Assembly: GCA_016786465.1 (NCBI GenBank)
Contig: JAEUWC010000006.1
Location: 1-64,000 of the forward strand
Direction of reading: 5' to 3'
Length of the DNA stretch: 64,000 nucleotides
Origin: Bdellovibrionales bacterium
GTDB taxonomy: Bacteria > Bdellovibrionota > UBA1018
The notes beneath the pieces were generated by a model. It saw only the letters and a list, made by a program, of their open reading frames with translations. It had not been told where the DNA came from and did not search any database. Each line of letters begins with the position of its first letter. Position 1 is the first letter of the stretch. A program made the position numbers and the translations under genes. Positions 52,966 through 61,211 of this stretch are shown here, in pieces.

Positions 52966-53765
52966 GCTCCGTCCTCCACAGTTGCCGTGCCCGCCATCGC
53001 ATCAATAGCGTCGACTTGAACTTTCTTGGTCCAGCCCATCGCACGACCGATGAAACGGAATGCCATCACTGCAAACGAATAAGGGATTACGGAATAAACC
53101 AACCACTTGGGCCAGTCGATGGACGGAATCAGTCCTGCGCCCGGACCCGAACGCCAATCCATAAAGTGATCCAAAACGGAAAGCTTTCCCAAAATTGCGA
53201 TAATTGCGCAAAAAATTCCGACGACCCAGCCTTGCACGACTGCGACGTGCGGCCGAAGATTTTTGGGCCAAAGTTTTTCGCCCATTTCCATCTGAAGATG
53301 TTGACCCGTGTAGGTCGCCATCGAAGCCCCTAGAAGTCCGACCCAAAGCAGACAGCTTAAGCCGAAATACGGGGACCAGATCAGACCCGACGGCATGAAC
53401 TTCACGAACAATCCTACGACCAAAATTAAGGCGACTTCTAACGCTAAAGCTTCTCCTAAAAGCCGCCCTAGCTTCTTCTTGGAAGCTGATTTCTTTACGG
53501 CCTTAGAAGAATTGCGGGTCTTCAATGCCCCGAAGCAAAGAACGAAAAGAATCAGTGAAAGGAAAAGCGGCATTCCTTTTTCAAGTTCTTCCGCCGACGT
53601 CTTCAGCGGACCCGACAGAATCACCGACAATCTTCCAGGGGATCTAGAAAAAATTCGATGAACCACGTCGACGAAAACCACTGCCGACATGGCTACGAAT
53701 AGCCAACCCACTGCTCGTTTTTCGAAGGAATACAGCTTTTGGTCGATCGTTTGGATCAATTTCAT
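52962..53765 (-). CDS. dctQ: TRAP transporter small permease DctQ
   Basis: The 267-residue protein has four core transmembrane segments. It is longer than the usual ~160-180 residues because of a Lys-rich insertion after the second segment (SKAVKKSASKKKLG) and added loops. It starts one base after the dctP stop. It forms the membrane complex with DctM. Confidence 0.85.
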   Translation of the reverse strand: MKLIQTIDQKLYSFEKRAVGWLFVAMSAVVFVDVVHRIFSRSPGRLSVILSGPLKTSAEELEKGMPLFLSLILFVLCFGALKTRNSSKAVKKSASKKKLGRLLGEALALEVALILVVGLFVKFMPSGLIWSPYFGLSCLLWVGLLGASMATYTGQHLQMEMGEKLWPKNLRPHVAVVQGWVVGIFCAIIAILGKLSVLDHFMDWRSGPGAGLIPSIDWPKWLVYSVIPYSFAVMAFRFIGRAMGWTKKVQVDAIDAMAGTATVEDGA

Positions 53766-54785
53766 CTATTTACCGCCCCGAATCTTCTTCAGTTCGGCCA
53801 AGGCCGTATCCAAAAGTGCCGATGCATCTTTACCGAAAGTCTTTCGGAAATCTTCATAGACGGGCTTAGTGGCAGTTTCAAAAGCTGCCTTTTCCGCCGC
53901 CGAAAGTTTCTTTACAGCGATTTTTTCGTACTCAAGAATTCCCAAAAGTTCAGGCTGAATCGCGCGGACGGCTTTTCGTCCCTTCACCTGCACCGATCGA
54001 CCTTCGTCGATCAAAATTTTCTGAATGTTTGCCGGAAGTTTTGAATACCATTCTTTGTTAAAGACGATGGCCGCAGGTTGATAAATGTGTTCTGAAATCG
54101 TGACGTGTTTCACGGATTTCTGCCAACCGGCTGCGATCATGTAAAGAAGGGCTTGGTCAAATCCGTCCACGTTTCCGGTCGCCAAGGCCTGCGGAACTTC
54201 CGTCGTTGGAATCGGTACTGCACTGGCGCCCAGGGCCTTGTACATCGCTAAGTGAACTGGGCTTTCCTGAGCCCGCATTTTCCGGCCCTTTAAGTCATCC
54301 GGCTTAGTCATGGCCTTGTCCCGGCTAGCGAACATTCGGTAACCGTTCTCGCTCCAGAATCCCAGAATCAACCCGCGGTCGCTGAAAAACTTTTCGTAGG
54401 GCTTGGTCAGCACCTTGTCGATGATTTTGTCGGCTTCGTCGGTGTTGCGAAAAATGAAAGGCAGTTCAACCAAGTTCACTTCAGGAACCTTGGTCGCTAG
54501 CGCACCAGTGGATGCTCCAACCGCTTGAATCTGCCCACGGCTGACTTTGGTGACCATTTCATTTTCGTCACCCAAAACGCCACCCAGCATGATTTTGACT
54601 TTCACTTTGCCTGCCGTTTTCTTTTCTACGGCTTCCTTGAATTGTTGAAGAAGCGCAGACCAAGGTGAATCGGCCGGAGCCACCGTTCCGATCGTCATGA
54701 TCGTTTCTTGCGACCATGAATTTGGAATGGAGATAGAAAGCGCGACAACCCAAGCGAAAGCCAATCGAGATATTTTGATTTGCAT
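53766..54785 (-). CDS. dctP: TRAP transporter substrate-binding protein DctP
   Basis: The protein has 339 residues from the ATG at 54785; a TTG at 54812 is also in frame. The signal peptide runs to NSWSQ. The DctP core is clear: IGTVAPADSPWSALLQQF, VLGDENEMVTKVSRGQIQ, the carboxylate-binding Arg in LKGRKMRAQE, and TTEVPQALATGNVDGFD. It should capture an organic acid in the periplasm; the substrate cannot be told. First gene of dctPQM-receiver. Confidence 0.95.
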   Translation of the reverse strand: MQIKISRLAFAWVVALSISIPNSWSQETIMTIGTVAPADSPWSALLQQFKEAVEKKTAGKVKVKIMLGGVLGDENEMVTKVSRGQIQAVGASTGALATKVPEVNLVELPFIFRNTDEADKIIDKVLTKPYEKFFSDRGLILGFWSENGYRMFASRDKAMTKPDDLKGRKMRAQESPVHLAMYKALGASAVPIPTTEVPQALATGNVDGFDQALLYMIAAGWQKSVKHVTISEHIYQPAAIVFNKEWYSKLPANIQKILIDEGRSVQVKGRKAVRAIQPELLGILEYEKIAVKKLSAAEKAAFETATKPVYEDFRKTFGKDASALLDTALAELKKIRGGK

Positions 54786-54822
54786 AATGGAAATTCTAAA
54801 CTGCTTTTGCAAATGAATGAAT

Positions 54823-54849
54823 TGTCATTTTTCTGTCATTCGTCTGACA
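54823..54849. promoter_or_regulatory. TGTCATT direct repeats between dctP and the divergent porin
   Basis: TGTCATT occurs twice with 11-bp spacing, followed by an inverted TGACA, in the 89-bp space between the two start codons. A TACAGT box at 54861 could be the porin -10. A shared regulator could act here. Confidence 0.35.
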
Positions 54850-54874
54850 CCGGATTGAAGTACAGTCTTTAGAC

Positions 54875-56050
54875 ATGAAGAAACTTTTGATCGTGTTATT
54901 GGGGTCCAGTATCTCCACGCCGTCGTTCGCTGCAGATTTCAAGCTTTACGGCTTCGTATTGCCGAACTACATCGTATCCGATCAAGCCGTCGATTCGTTC
55001 AGCCAGAACAACCTGAGCGCTTACACCGCTGCCGCGAATCCACTTTTGGCGCAGTCACCCCAAAGGCCGCGAAGCAGCTTCCAAATCGCGCAATCGCGCT
55101 TCGGCTTCGAAGTCCAGCCGGACCCCGCAGTTCAAGGACTTTTGGAATTTGATTTCATTGATTTTACAAAAGCGTCGGCGACGACATCCGCGCTTCCGCG
55201 TGTTCGCCGCGCTTTGATTGATTGGAAGACTTCGGAAAATACGAAGATCCAGTTTGGACAAGATTGGGATCTATTTTCGCCGTTGGGCCCCCACACTTTC
55301 AATTACGTGGGGCATTACTTCGAATCCGGTGATCTGGGATTCATGCGTCAACAAGTGGTGGTGCTACACACCGTGGATGTCTCCGAATTCGGAATCGCGC
55401 TTGGGTTGCAGGCCCAGAATTCCAAGGCACCTGATTCAAACACCGAAATTGGGAACTGGCCGACGTTGGCGCTGCGATGGAAAGTCGCTCCGAAAGGTTC
55501 GGCAGTTTCGCAAGCGGGATTCTCGGCGATCGGAACGGCGCTGCTGGTGGACCGAAACCGAAATGTTCGCAAAGGCGCATTCGGCTTGAATTCGTTTTTT
55601 GAAATGAATCTGACCAGCCATTGGAACTGGAAAACGGAAGCTTACGCCGGACGAAATCTTTTCAACTTAGGACTGCTTTCGCTTTCTTTCGGCGACGCCA
55701 TCCATGACGCATCTGAAGTCGGTTTCTTTTCGACGACGCGCTACGGTTTGAATGAAAAACACTTTGTTTTCGGTGGCCTGGGCTGGGCAAAGATTCCAAA
55801 TCCCTCGACGATGGCAGCGGCGTATACCGGTACAGCTGCAAACGCCCTGCTGGGAACGACGGGCCCTGGAATCGAAAGTAACTTCACGGCGCGTTTGGGT
55901 TATGAATACAAACCCTTGCCCATGCTGACCTGGTTTCTGGAACTGGCCTATCTCAAGACCACCCATCATTATAATGCGGTGGATCTTGCGGTTTCAAACC
56001 GTCAAGCAGCGGCTTTTATTACGAATTCTGGACTTCTGCTAAATTTCTAA
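54875..56050 (+). CDS. DcaP-like outer-membrane porin
   Basis: The 391-residue protein has a signal peptide ending at PSFAA. It opens with DFKLYGFVLPNYIV, then SRFGFEVQPD, a GLLEFDFIDF strand, LPRVRRALIDW, KIQFGQDWDLFSPLGP, and ends LLLNF with terminal Phe. This is the layout of DcaP-type porins, which pass small acids. It is divergent from the TRAP operon and probably supplies its substrate across the outer membrane. Confidence 0.8.
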   Translation: MKKLLIVLLGSSISTPSFAADFKLYGFVLPNYIVSDQAVDSFSQNNLSAYTAAANPLLAQSPQRPRSSFQIAQSRFGFEVQPDPAVQGLLEFDFIDFTKASATTSALPRVRRALIDWKTSENTKIQFGQDWDLFSPLGPHTFNYVGHYFESGDLGFMRQQVVVLHTVDVSEFGIALGLQAQNSKAPDSNTEIGNWPTLALRWKVAPKGSAVSQAGFSAIGTALLVDRNRNVRKGAFGLNSFFEMNLTSHWNWKTEAYAGRNLFNLGLLSLSFGDAIHDASEVGFFSTTRYGLNEKHFVFGGLGWAKIPNPSTMAAAYTGTAANALLGTTGPGIESNFTARLGYEYKPLPMLTWFLELAYLKTTHHYNAVDLAVSNRQAAAFITNSGLLLNF

Positions 56051-56204
56051 ATGGAATAATTGTATATTTGACTCATTGCGTCTGGCGTGATTATGTTCAG
56101 TGACGCGGGCGGATTCAATCGACCTCATTGATGAAGGAAGATTAAGTACCTGACCCCCGCGCGTTACGGAATAACGGCGGCTTACTAAAAGTTTGCGAGA
56201 CGCG

Positions 56205-57920
56205 ATGAAGAAGTTTTTTGAGAAGTTGAGAACTGAAAAAAAGAATCAAGAAGCTCTCAGTAGCTCGCTTAGCCCTAAGCAACCATACCGCCTCGACAAA
56301 TATGTCGAGCCGATTGATTATTTTATCTCAATCGTTTTCGGTGTTGGAATCGTGCTTTTGGTACTTCGACCGACATTTCTTCAAACGCTTGCTATTTTTG
56401 CGCTCGATTCGGTTTTCTTCACGATCTTCCTAAAGTTGGATCTTTGGTACTTCAGAACTTTTCAACCTGGTTCGGAACTCATTCACCCGACACCTATTTG
56501 GCGGCAATTGTCAGACCAGATACTCGAAGAAAAGAAAGAGGAAATTTCCAGCTCATTTGAACGCTTTCTTAAACTGCGTCTACGCTTCATGATTGCCTTG
56601 AACATTTGCAAGGCATTTCCTTCCGTTGTTTTTGGACTCTACCTAATTTCTCCTGAAAAGTTGACCCTCGCCAATATTGGTTTTACTCATTTGGCACTTT
56701 TTCCACTGCATCTTTTTTACGCGGCCGCTACCTATTTGAACTGCATCCGAATCTTTAATCGCGAACGAAAAGAACTCAGCCGGCGAGTTACGCTCGTGTC
56801 CCTCGTCGAAAACACTGCTCCGACTTTCTTTTCGTCGATCAACATTACTCTACTTTCTTTGCTGCTTTCAACGGTGGGACTGCAACTCGTGGTGGCCTAC
56901 AGCCAAGTAACGGTCTTGCCCTCAGAACAATCGGCGTTTTGGCTTGCAATTAATTCAGGTGCGATGTGCTTCATCCTAGCACTAAGACTTTGGTTTCAGG
57001 CACAGACGACGTTCGAAGGTCAACTCAATGAAATTATCGCAGAAATTCGCTCTCGCGGCTTGAGCTCGACAGGAATCCCTGTTGAAACTCCTTCAATAGA
57101 TACCTTTCATAGCTTAGCCAGCGAGATAAACCATCTGTTTAAGCGGATTAGCCAGAATGAAATTGACCTAACCGAAGCAAATTTTAGAAGAGCAGATGCC
57201 GTCAAGTTTGAAACACTTGGAGAAATCACCGCTCTCGTCGCGCATGACCTAAGTGGGCCACTCCATGCCGTCAGATTTTATTCTGACGAAATTTCGGAAA
57301 AATCGGACGATCCCGTCATTAAAAATCTTAGTACTAAGGCTCGATTGAACTCAGACCGTGCCGTCGAACTTCTCCACGCGTTAAAGCTAAGAGTACGGAA
57401 TCCGAACCCTTCTGCCGGGGAAAAATCTATTTCAGTCCTCGAGGCACACCAAATGGTTGTGACGCTTTTGGAAACCCAGTTTAGAGGATCGACTTTAGAC
57501 AAGATCAAGTTTGAGTTTGAGCCAGCATTGGCGAGCGTCTATTGCAGTTTAGCAACTACCGACCTACTGCATGTCCTCGACAACATCTATAGAAACTCAG
57601 TGACTCACTTCATTCGCGATTGCGGCGGAGCAGGCACGGTATTCACTCGCATTGCACAACAAAACAGCAACTCAAAAGTCGTGTTAGCCATCGCAGATGA
57701 CGGGCATGGCTTGAGCGTTAGAGACTTTGAAGAAAAAATTGAATCGGGCCGTGGTCTGGGCCTTAAACTTACCAAGCGCCTCATTGAAAAAAGTGGGGGC
57801 ACATTTGGATTACTAACGGATTCTGCAACCCCAGGGACAACTTTCATTCTAGAACTTCCCCTAGCACAAACAACGGGGAAGCAAGGTACTAACCCGGTTC
57901 TGGAGATTGAAAACCGCTAA
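56205..57920 (+). CDS. Membrane-bound sensor histidine kinase
   Basis: The protein has about 571 residues from the ATG at 56205; a TTG at 56193 is also in frame. Around six hydrophobic segments fill residues ~35-270 with hardly any periplasmic domain, so the signal is likely sensed in the membrane. The H box is LVAHDLSGPLHAV with His347, the N box DNIYRNSVTH, and the ATP lid IADDGHGL ... GRGLGLKLTKRL. The codons (GAG, AGA, CTC more frequent) differ from the surrounding genes. The regulator gene follows one base after the stop, so both form a two-component pair. Confidence 0.88.
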   Translation: MKKFFEKLRTEKKNQEALSSSLSPKQPYRLDKYVEPIDYFISIVFGVGIVLLVLRPTFLQTLAIFALDSVFFTIFLKLDLWYFRTFQPGSELIHPTPIWRQLSDQILEEKKEEISSSFERFLKLRLRFMIALNICKAFPSVVFGLYLISPEKLTLANIGFTHLALFPLHLFYAAATYLNCIRIFNRERKELSRRVTLVSLVENTAPTFFSSINITLLSLLLSTVGLQLVVAYSQVTVLPSEQSAFWLAINSGAMCFILALRLWFQAQTTFEGQLNEIIAEIRSRGLSSTGIPVETPSIDTFHSLASEINHLFKRISQNEIDLTEANFRRADAVKFETLGEITALVAHDLSGPLHAVRFYSDEISEKSDDPVIKNLSTKARLNSDRAVELLHALKLRVRNPNPSAGEKSISVLEAHQMVVTLLETQFRGSTLDKIKFEFEPALASVYCSLATTDLLHVLDNIYRNSVTHFIRDCGGAGTVFTRIAQQNSNSKVVLAIADDGHGLSVRDFEEKIESGRGLGLKLTKRLIEKSGGTFGLLTDSATPGTTFILELPLAQTTGKQGTNPVLEIENR

Positions 57921-57921
57921 A

Positions 57922-58623
57922 ATGTCGAATGATTCTCGAAACCTTATTTGGATCCTTGAAGACGACCCCGAGTGCGTAGAAATCTATAAACACATGCTCG
58001 GTGAAAAGTACGCTCTTGAGATCTTTGGCTTGATTTTGGAATTCAAGGCGGCACTCAAGAACTCAAAAAAAAAGCCTGACCTTCTTGTCACAGACCTTCG
58101 ACTACCTGATGGGAATTTTTTGGACTACTTAACGGGGTCAGACGACCGCTCTCTTCCATCTTGTCCGCTACTGGTCGTATCGTCTTTAGACGACCAATCG
58201 ATGCTTGAAACTGCCTATGCCGAGGGTGCTTTGGATTATTTGATCAAGCCATTCCGGAAGACGGAAGCCCTAGTAAAAATCAGTAGGCACTTAGATTCTG
58301 GAAAAAGTAAAATTGAGAGCTTCGGTTACAGCCTAGATCATTTTAAACATGGGCTTACTAAGAATGGCTCCCTAGTTGTTGGTTTGACACCGAAGGAACA
58401 GCAGATTTTTGCAGTACTTCAATCGCACAATCGCGAAGGAATCACCAAGTCAGATATTGTTCGTATCGCGTGGTCAGGTCAGGTAATGTACGAGAAATCT
58501 TTTGACGTTCACCTGTTCAATCTTCGAAAAAAACTTCGTGAGTACACGAATCTAACTATCCTTCAAATAGCGGGTGGCCGATATCAATTGGCACTATCCG
58601 ATGGGGTGAAGAAGCCCGACTGA
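57922..58623 (+). CDS. OmpR/PhoB-type response regulator
   Basis: The 233-residue protein has a receiver domain with acidic pair (ILEDDPE), phosphoacceptor Asp58 (VTDLRLPDG), and Lys in LIKPF. The C-terminal winged helix has LTPKEQQIFAVLQ, then FDVHLFNLRKKL as recognition helix and GGRYQL as wing. The ATG at 57922 is chosen over a TTG at 57907 inside the kinase gene. The last 30 bases overlap the converging YcaO-like gene. Confidence 0.9.
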   Translation: MSNDSRNLIWILEDDPECVEIYKHMLGEKYALEIFGLILEFKAALKNSKKKPDLLVTDLRLPDGNFLDYLTGSDDRSLPSCPLLVVSSLDDQSMLETAYAEGALDYLIKPFRKTEALVKISRHLDSGKSKIESFGYSLDHFKHGLTKNGSLVVGLTPKEQQIFAVLQSHNREGITKSDIVRIAWSGQVMYEKSFDVHLFNLRKKLREYTNLTILQIAGGRYQLALSDGVKKPD

Positions 58624-59559
58624 TAATAACTGTCCCACAGTATTAAGACCCGGGATCGTAGGACATTCTGAGATCAGTTTCTTAAAAAAAGGACTTTCGT
58701 GATCGTACCCGAAGATTAACGGGATTGCGCGCTGATGCTCAGCTCTCCAAACTTCAATCCGGAAATTTTTTTCCAATTTTTCAGATCCGAGAAACTGGTA
58801 CTCAAAACCATTTTGGATTTTATGACTGAAGAACTCTTTGATCGTCTTATCAAAAGACCATGTGGCATTTCCATTCAACCAATCGAAAATTAATCGAAGC
58901 CCTTCGCGAGTCAGAAACAGGTCTTGTTGGAAATCCGGAGTTGGTAAAACTTTGGAAGGCAAGGGTTCAAGATTGAGGTCATTCAGCATCATCCATCGCT
59001 GAAATGCCTCTTTTTTTGCGCGCACGACACTTCTCTCGGTGGTCTCGTCGCACGCAAAACCAAATACGGGAACGCGCCGAGTAGAAGCAGAGGTTGGAAA
59101 CCCAAAGACTCCAGACACTCCTTGCCCAAAATCATATGCCGACCAGGTCCACTCGGACGATTGCGGAAGACCAACCGCAACGTAGGCATCGTTCAACTTT
59201 CTTGGCGGGATACCCGAGTACCAAGCCCAAAGAACCCTGTGCCGTTCAATCAGTTCAAATCTTGCTCGTTTGCGGGCACTTTCTGCAGTCAGTGCAGCGG
59301 CCACTCCGTTTGAGAATGACCTGCGTGCCGTGGATCCACGACCATGGCTATCAAGAGGTTTATTTCTCTGAACAATCCGTCTTTCTGCAATCTCAATACT
59401 TGAAATAAGGGCCGCCTCTTCCTGTGCAGAACGCAAATCGGAACTACGCGAGAACCCAACGCCCACCAACTCGCTGCCGCAAAAAATTTCGCTTTGACCG
59501 CACAGAACGGAATGCACGCCCCCCTCTTCATGCACGAAGAAATCTGGCTCGTTTGCCAA
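58594..59559 (-). CDS. YcaO-like enzyme
   Basis: The 321-residue protein starts with TTG, 4 bp after the upstream stop. The key block is SFSNGVAAALTAESARKRAR followed by FELIERH (Glu102, Glu105, Arg106). This is the ATP/Mg-binding signature of YcaO proteins (S-N-G-x-A-x-G ... E-x-x-ER). A second YcaO-type helix is ERSVVRAKKEAFQRW. YcaO enzymes activate amide backbones of peptides with ATP to make azolines, thioamides or amidines. The protein is shorter than most (~400) and has no TfuA or E1-like partner in the window. The substrate is unknown. Confidence 0.7.
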   Translation of the reverse strand: MANEPDFFVHEEGGVHSVLCGQSEIFCGSELVGVGFSRSSDLRSAQEEAALISSIEIAERRIVQRNKPLDSHGRGSTARRSFSNGVAAALTAESARKRARFELIERHRVLWAWYSGIPPRKLNDAYVAVGLPQSSEWTWSAYDFGQGVSGVFGFPTSASTRRVPVFGFACDETTERSVVRAKKEAFQRWMMLNDLNLEPLPSKVLPTPDFQQDLFLTREGLRLIFDWLNGNATWSFDKTIKEFFSHKIQNGFEYQFLGSEKLEKNFRIEVWRAEHQRAIPLIFGYDHESPFFKKLISECPTIPGLNTVGQLLSVGLLHPIG

Positions 59560-59563
59560 TGAA

Positions 59564-60214
59564 CTATTTCCTATCTGTAACGACGTGACTGTCCAAAAAA
59601 GCCTGGGTCAACTTGGATGCATCTTCAATGAAAGATATCAGTTCCTCTCGCTTTTCCTTCTCGGAAAAATAGAATTCAGCGATGCCAATATCTTCTTGAA
59701 CATGCCTTTTGTCAGTCTCGACGTGATTGTAAACTGCGGAAATGTCGTCAGTCTTAAGAGAGTTCCCAGGCAAGTACGGAGACATCTGCTCTCCTGCGAC
59801 AACGGTAAATGCCTCAGACCAAATCATATAGCCGACAAAAAACTCTGGTCTCTCTAATGCCGCATTTCGAGCAAACTTCATTAGGCGCACTGCGGCCGGC
59901 GATGGCTCTTTCCCCGTAGAGTTCAACCGCTTCAGGTCGTTTTCAGCCCATAAGTCGTGGCCGATTTCCTCTGCTATTTTTTCTTCCATGAAATTTGCCA
60001 AGCGCAAATCGCCACGACGATTTGCCGCTTCTCGAGCGGATTTGATGTGTGGAATGGATTCACCGAGAATCCACTTAATGTCCGATAAATAACTTTTGAG
60101 CGATTCCTTAGACAACAGCCCGCTCCGAATCGCTTGTATAAAGGCGCTATTGTCAATAACTCGTTGACTAATACGATTTACTGCCTGGGTCAGATCAATT
60201 GATACAGCCGACAT
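59564..60214 (-). CDS. Heme-oxygenase-like diiron oxidase / TENA-PqqC-fold protein
   Basis: The 216-residue all-helical protein has the metal-site pattern of heme-oxygenase-like diiron proteins: EEIGHDLW (Glu83, His86), Glu134 in IWSEAFTVVAGEQ, and the late helix YNHVETDKRHVQE (His164, Asp168, His171). Members carry out oxidative decarboxylation, N-oxygenation or ring chemistry on small molecules or on modified peptides. AGGAAG lies 8 bases before the ATG. It sits between the GNAT and YcaO-like genes, so it probably acts on the same product. Confidence 0.75.
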   Translation of the reverse strand: MSAVSIDLTQAVNRISQRVIDNSAFIQAIRSGLLSKESLKSYLSDIKWILGESIPHIKSAREAANRRGDLRLANFMEEKIAEEIGHDLWAENDLKRLNSTGKEPSPAAVRLMKFARNAALERPEFFVGYMIWSEAFTVVAGEQMSPYLPGNSLKTDDISAVYNHVETDKRHVQEDIGIAEFYFSEKEKREELISFIEDASKLTQAFLDSHVVTDRK

Positions 60215-60244
60215 AGTTCTTGCTTCCTAGTTTCAATTTTTGAT

Positions 60245-60270
60245 TTGAGGCATCCGCGGCTACCTCAAAT
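60245..60270 (-). promoter_or_regulatory. Hairpin between the GNAT and heme-oxygenase-like genes
   Basis: On the minus strand TTTGAGG and CCTCAAA form a 7-bp stem around a 12-base loop with an inner CCGCGG. No T run follows in the minus direction, so it looks like an mRNA processing or attenuation hairpin rather than a strong terminator. Confidence 0.35.
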
Positions 60271-60288
60271 TCTTTCTAAAGATTCAGC

Positions 60289-60321
60289 TTAGGTACAAAT
60301 TTTTGCGTATTTCTTTTTCAT
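60289..60321 (-). CDS. Possible 10-residue leader ORF
   Basis: The reading frame is MKKKYAKICT followed by TAA. Its ATG overlaps the GNAT stop as ATGA, and GGAAAGGGGGG, 5 bases upstream, is the strongest ribosome site in the operon. It is followed by the hairpin. It may be a translational coupling or leader peptide; it is very short for a RiPP precursor. Could be chance. Confidence 0.25.
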   Translation of the reverse strand: MKKKYAKICT

Positions 60322-60998
60322 TGTGCCCCCCTTTCCGCTTCCTTGAATGGAATTTTCGTATTTGTAAAATGTCGGGAAGTAAACGCGTCGTCATTGCGAA
60401 AGGTCTTGGAGAAATTTAGGAGAACACCCCATCGATCGGTCACTTCCATCCCAGTGATCCGATAGCCCAGTTTGGAAACCGACATGAAGCTTGGAATGTT
60501 CATTGGGGAAATCTGACCGTTGATCCGCGCAACGGATTTAGAACTTAAGAATTTTTCAACGCCTCGAAAAAAGGAGATGTACCTTTCACCTGATTGAAAG
60601 TCAGGCAAGATCATTGCAAACCGAACGTAGTAACTGCTCCAATCCGAGATGTTTCCTAGAAAAACGCCCACCAACCGGCCTTCTGAAAATAGACCAAAAA
60701 AGTCTCCCACTAATCGATAGAAGGCTTCTCGTCGCTCAGCAAGGTTAGCTTCGGGATCGTGGCTTACTGTCCTCCCCGAAAAGCACCTTTCAGTATTGTC
60801 CCTAATAAACTGTGATGCCTCTTCATACGAAATGACTTCGATGCGCTCTCCGTTGGGAAGCGCGATCGGAAAAAGTTCGCTCCAGTTAAACTGGAAGACG
60901 ACTTCGGTCATGGATTTCGACGAAGAAGGTTTGGATCCAACGGTTGAAGAAGGGTTCGACGAAATCAAAGGATCGTGAAAGGTCTGAGGCGTGCCCAT
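60318..60998 (-). CDS. GNAT-fold N-acyltransferase-like protein
   Basis: The protein has about 226 residues. The start at 60998 is favoured because GGAGG lies 5 bases upstream of this ATG; the ATG at 61010 lies before that site. GNAT-style elements are visible in the second half: DFFGLFSEGRLVGVFLGN strand pair, then RGVEKFLSSKSVARINGQIS and MNIPSFMSVSKLGYRITGME, which fits the conserved Asn and the late helix-strand. The Q/RxxGxG/A acetyl-CoA loop is weak. It is the first gene of the three-gene operon. Confidence 0.6.
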   Translation of the reverse strand: MGTPQTFHDPLISSNPSSTVGSKPSSSKSMTEVVFQFNWSELFPIALPNGERIEVISYEEASQFIRDNTERCFSGRTVSHDPEANLAERREAFYRLVGDFFGLFSEGRLVGVFLGNISDWSSYYVRFAMILPDFQSGERYISFFRGVEKFLSSKSVARINGQISPMNIPSFMSVSKLGYRITGMEVTDRWGVLLNFSKTFRNDDAFTSRHFTNTKIPFKEAERGAQ

Positions 60999-61147
60999 CG
61001 AATCCTCCATGATTCGGTGAAAGACTTAATCATCCTTCAAGAGCCGCTCCGCACTCAACAACCTAAGAAAACTTAAATCGTTGATGTTGAAAATTTGACG
61101 GACCCGAAAAAGCACTCTGCATTGATTACGTAAGTATTTGTATTTAT

Positions 61148-61178
61148 AAGATATTTTTGCAGGATTTCGGGATGTCAA
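61148..61178 (-). promoter_or_regulatory. Promoter for the GNAT-HO-YcaO operon
   Basis: On the minus strand a perfect TTGACA box (61178-61173) is followed after 19 bp by TATCTT (61153-61148). A long leader of ~140 bases would follow. It lies in the shared space with the divergent helicase gene. Confidence 0.4.
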
Positions 61179-61211
61179 TTTCACTCGGCTGTGTTAGATT
61201 CCCGGCCTCTC

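Noticed and set aside
61011-61211. A RiPP precursor gene upstream of the GNAT gene
   Set aside because: A 19-codon minus-strand frame (MQSAFSG...) exists but has no ribosome site and no core-like Cys/Ser/Thr pattern; not supported.
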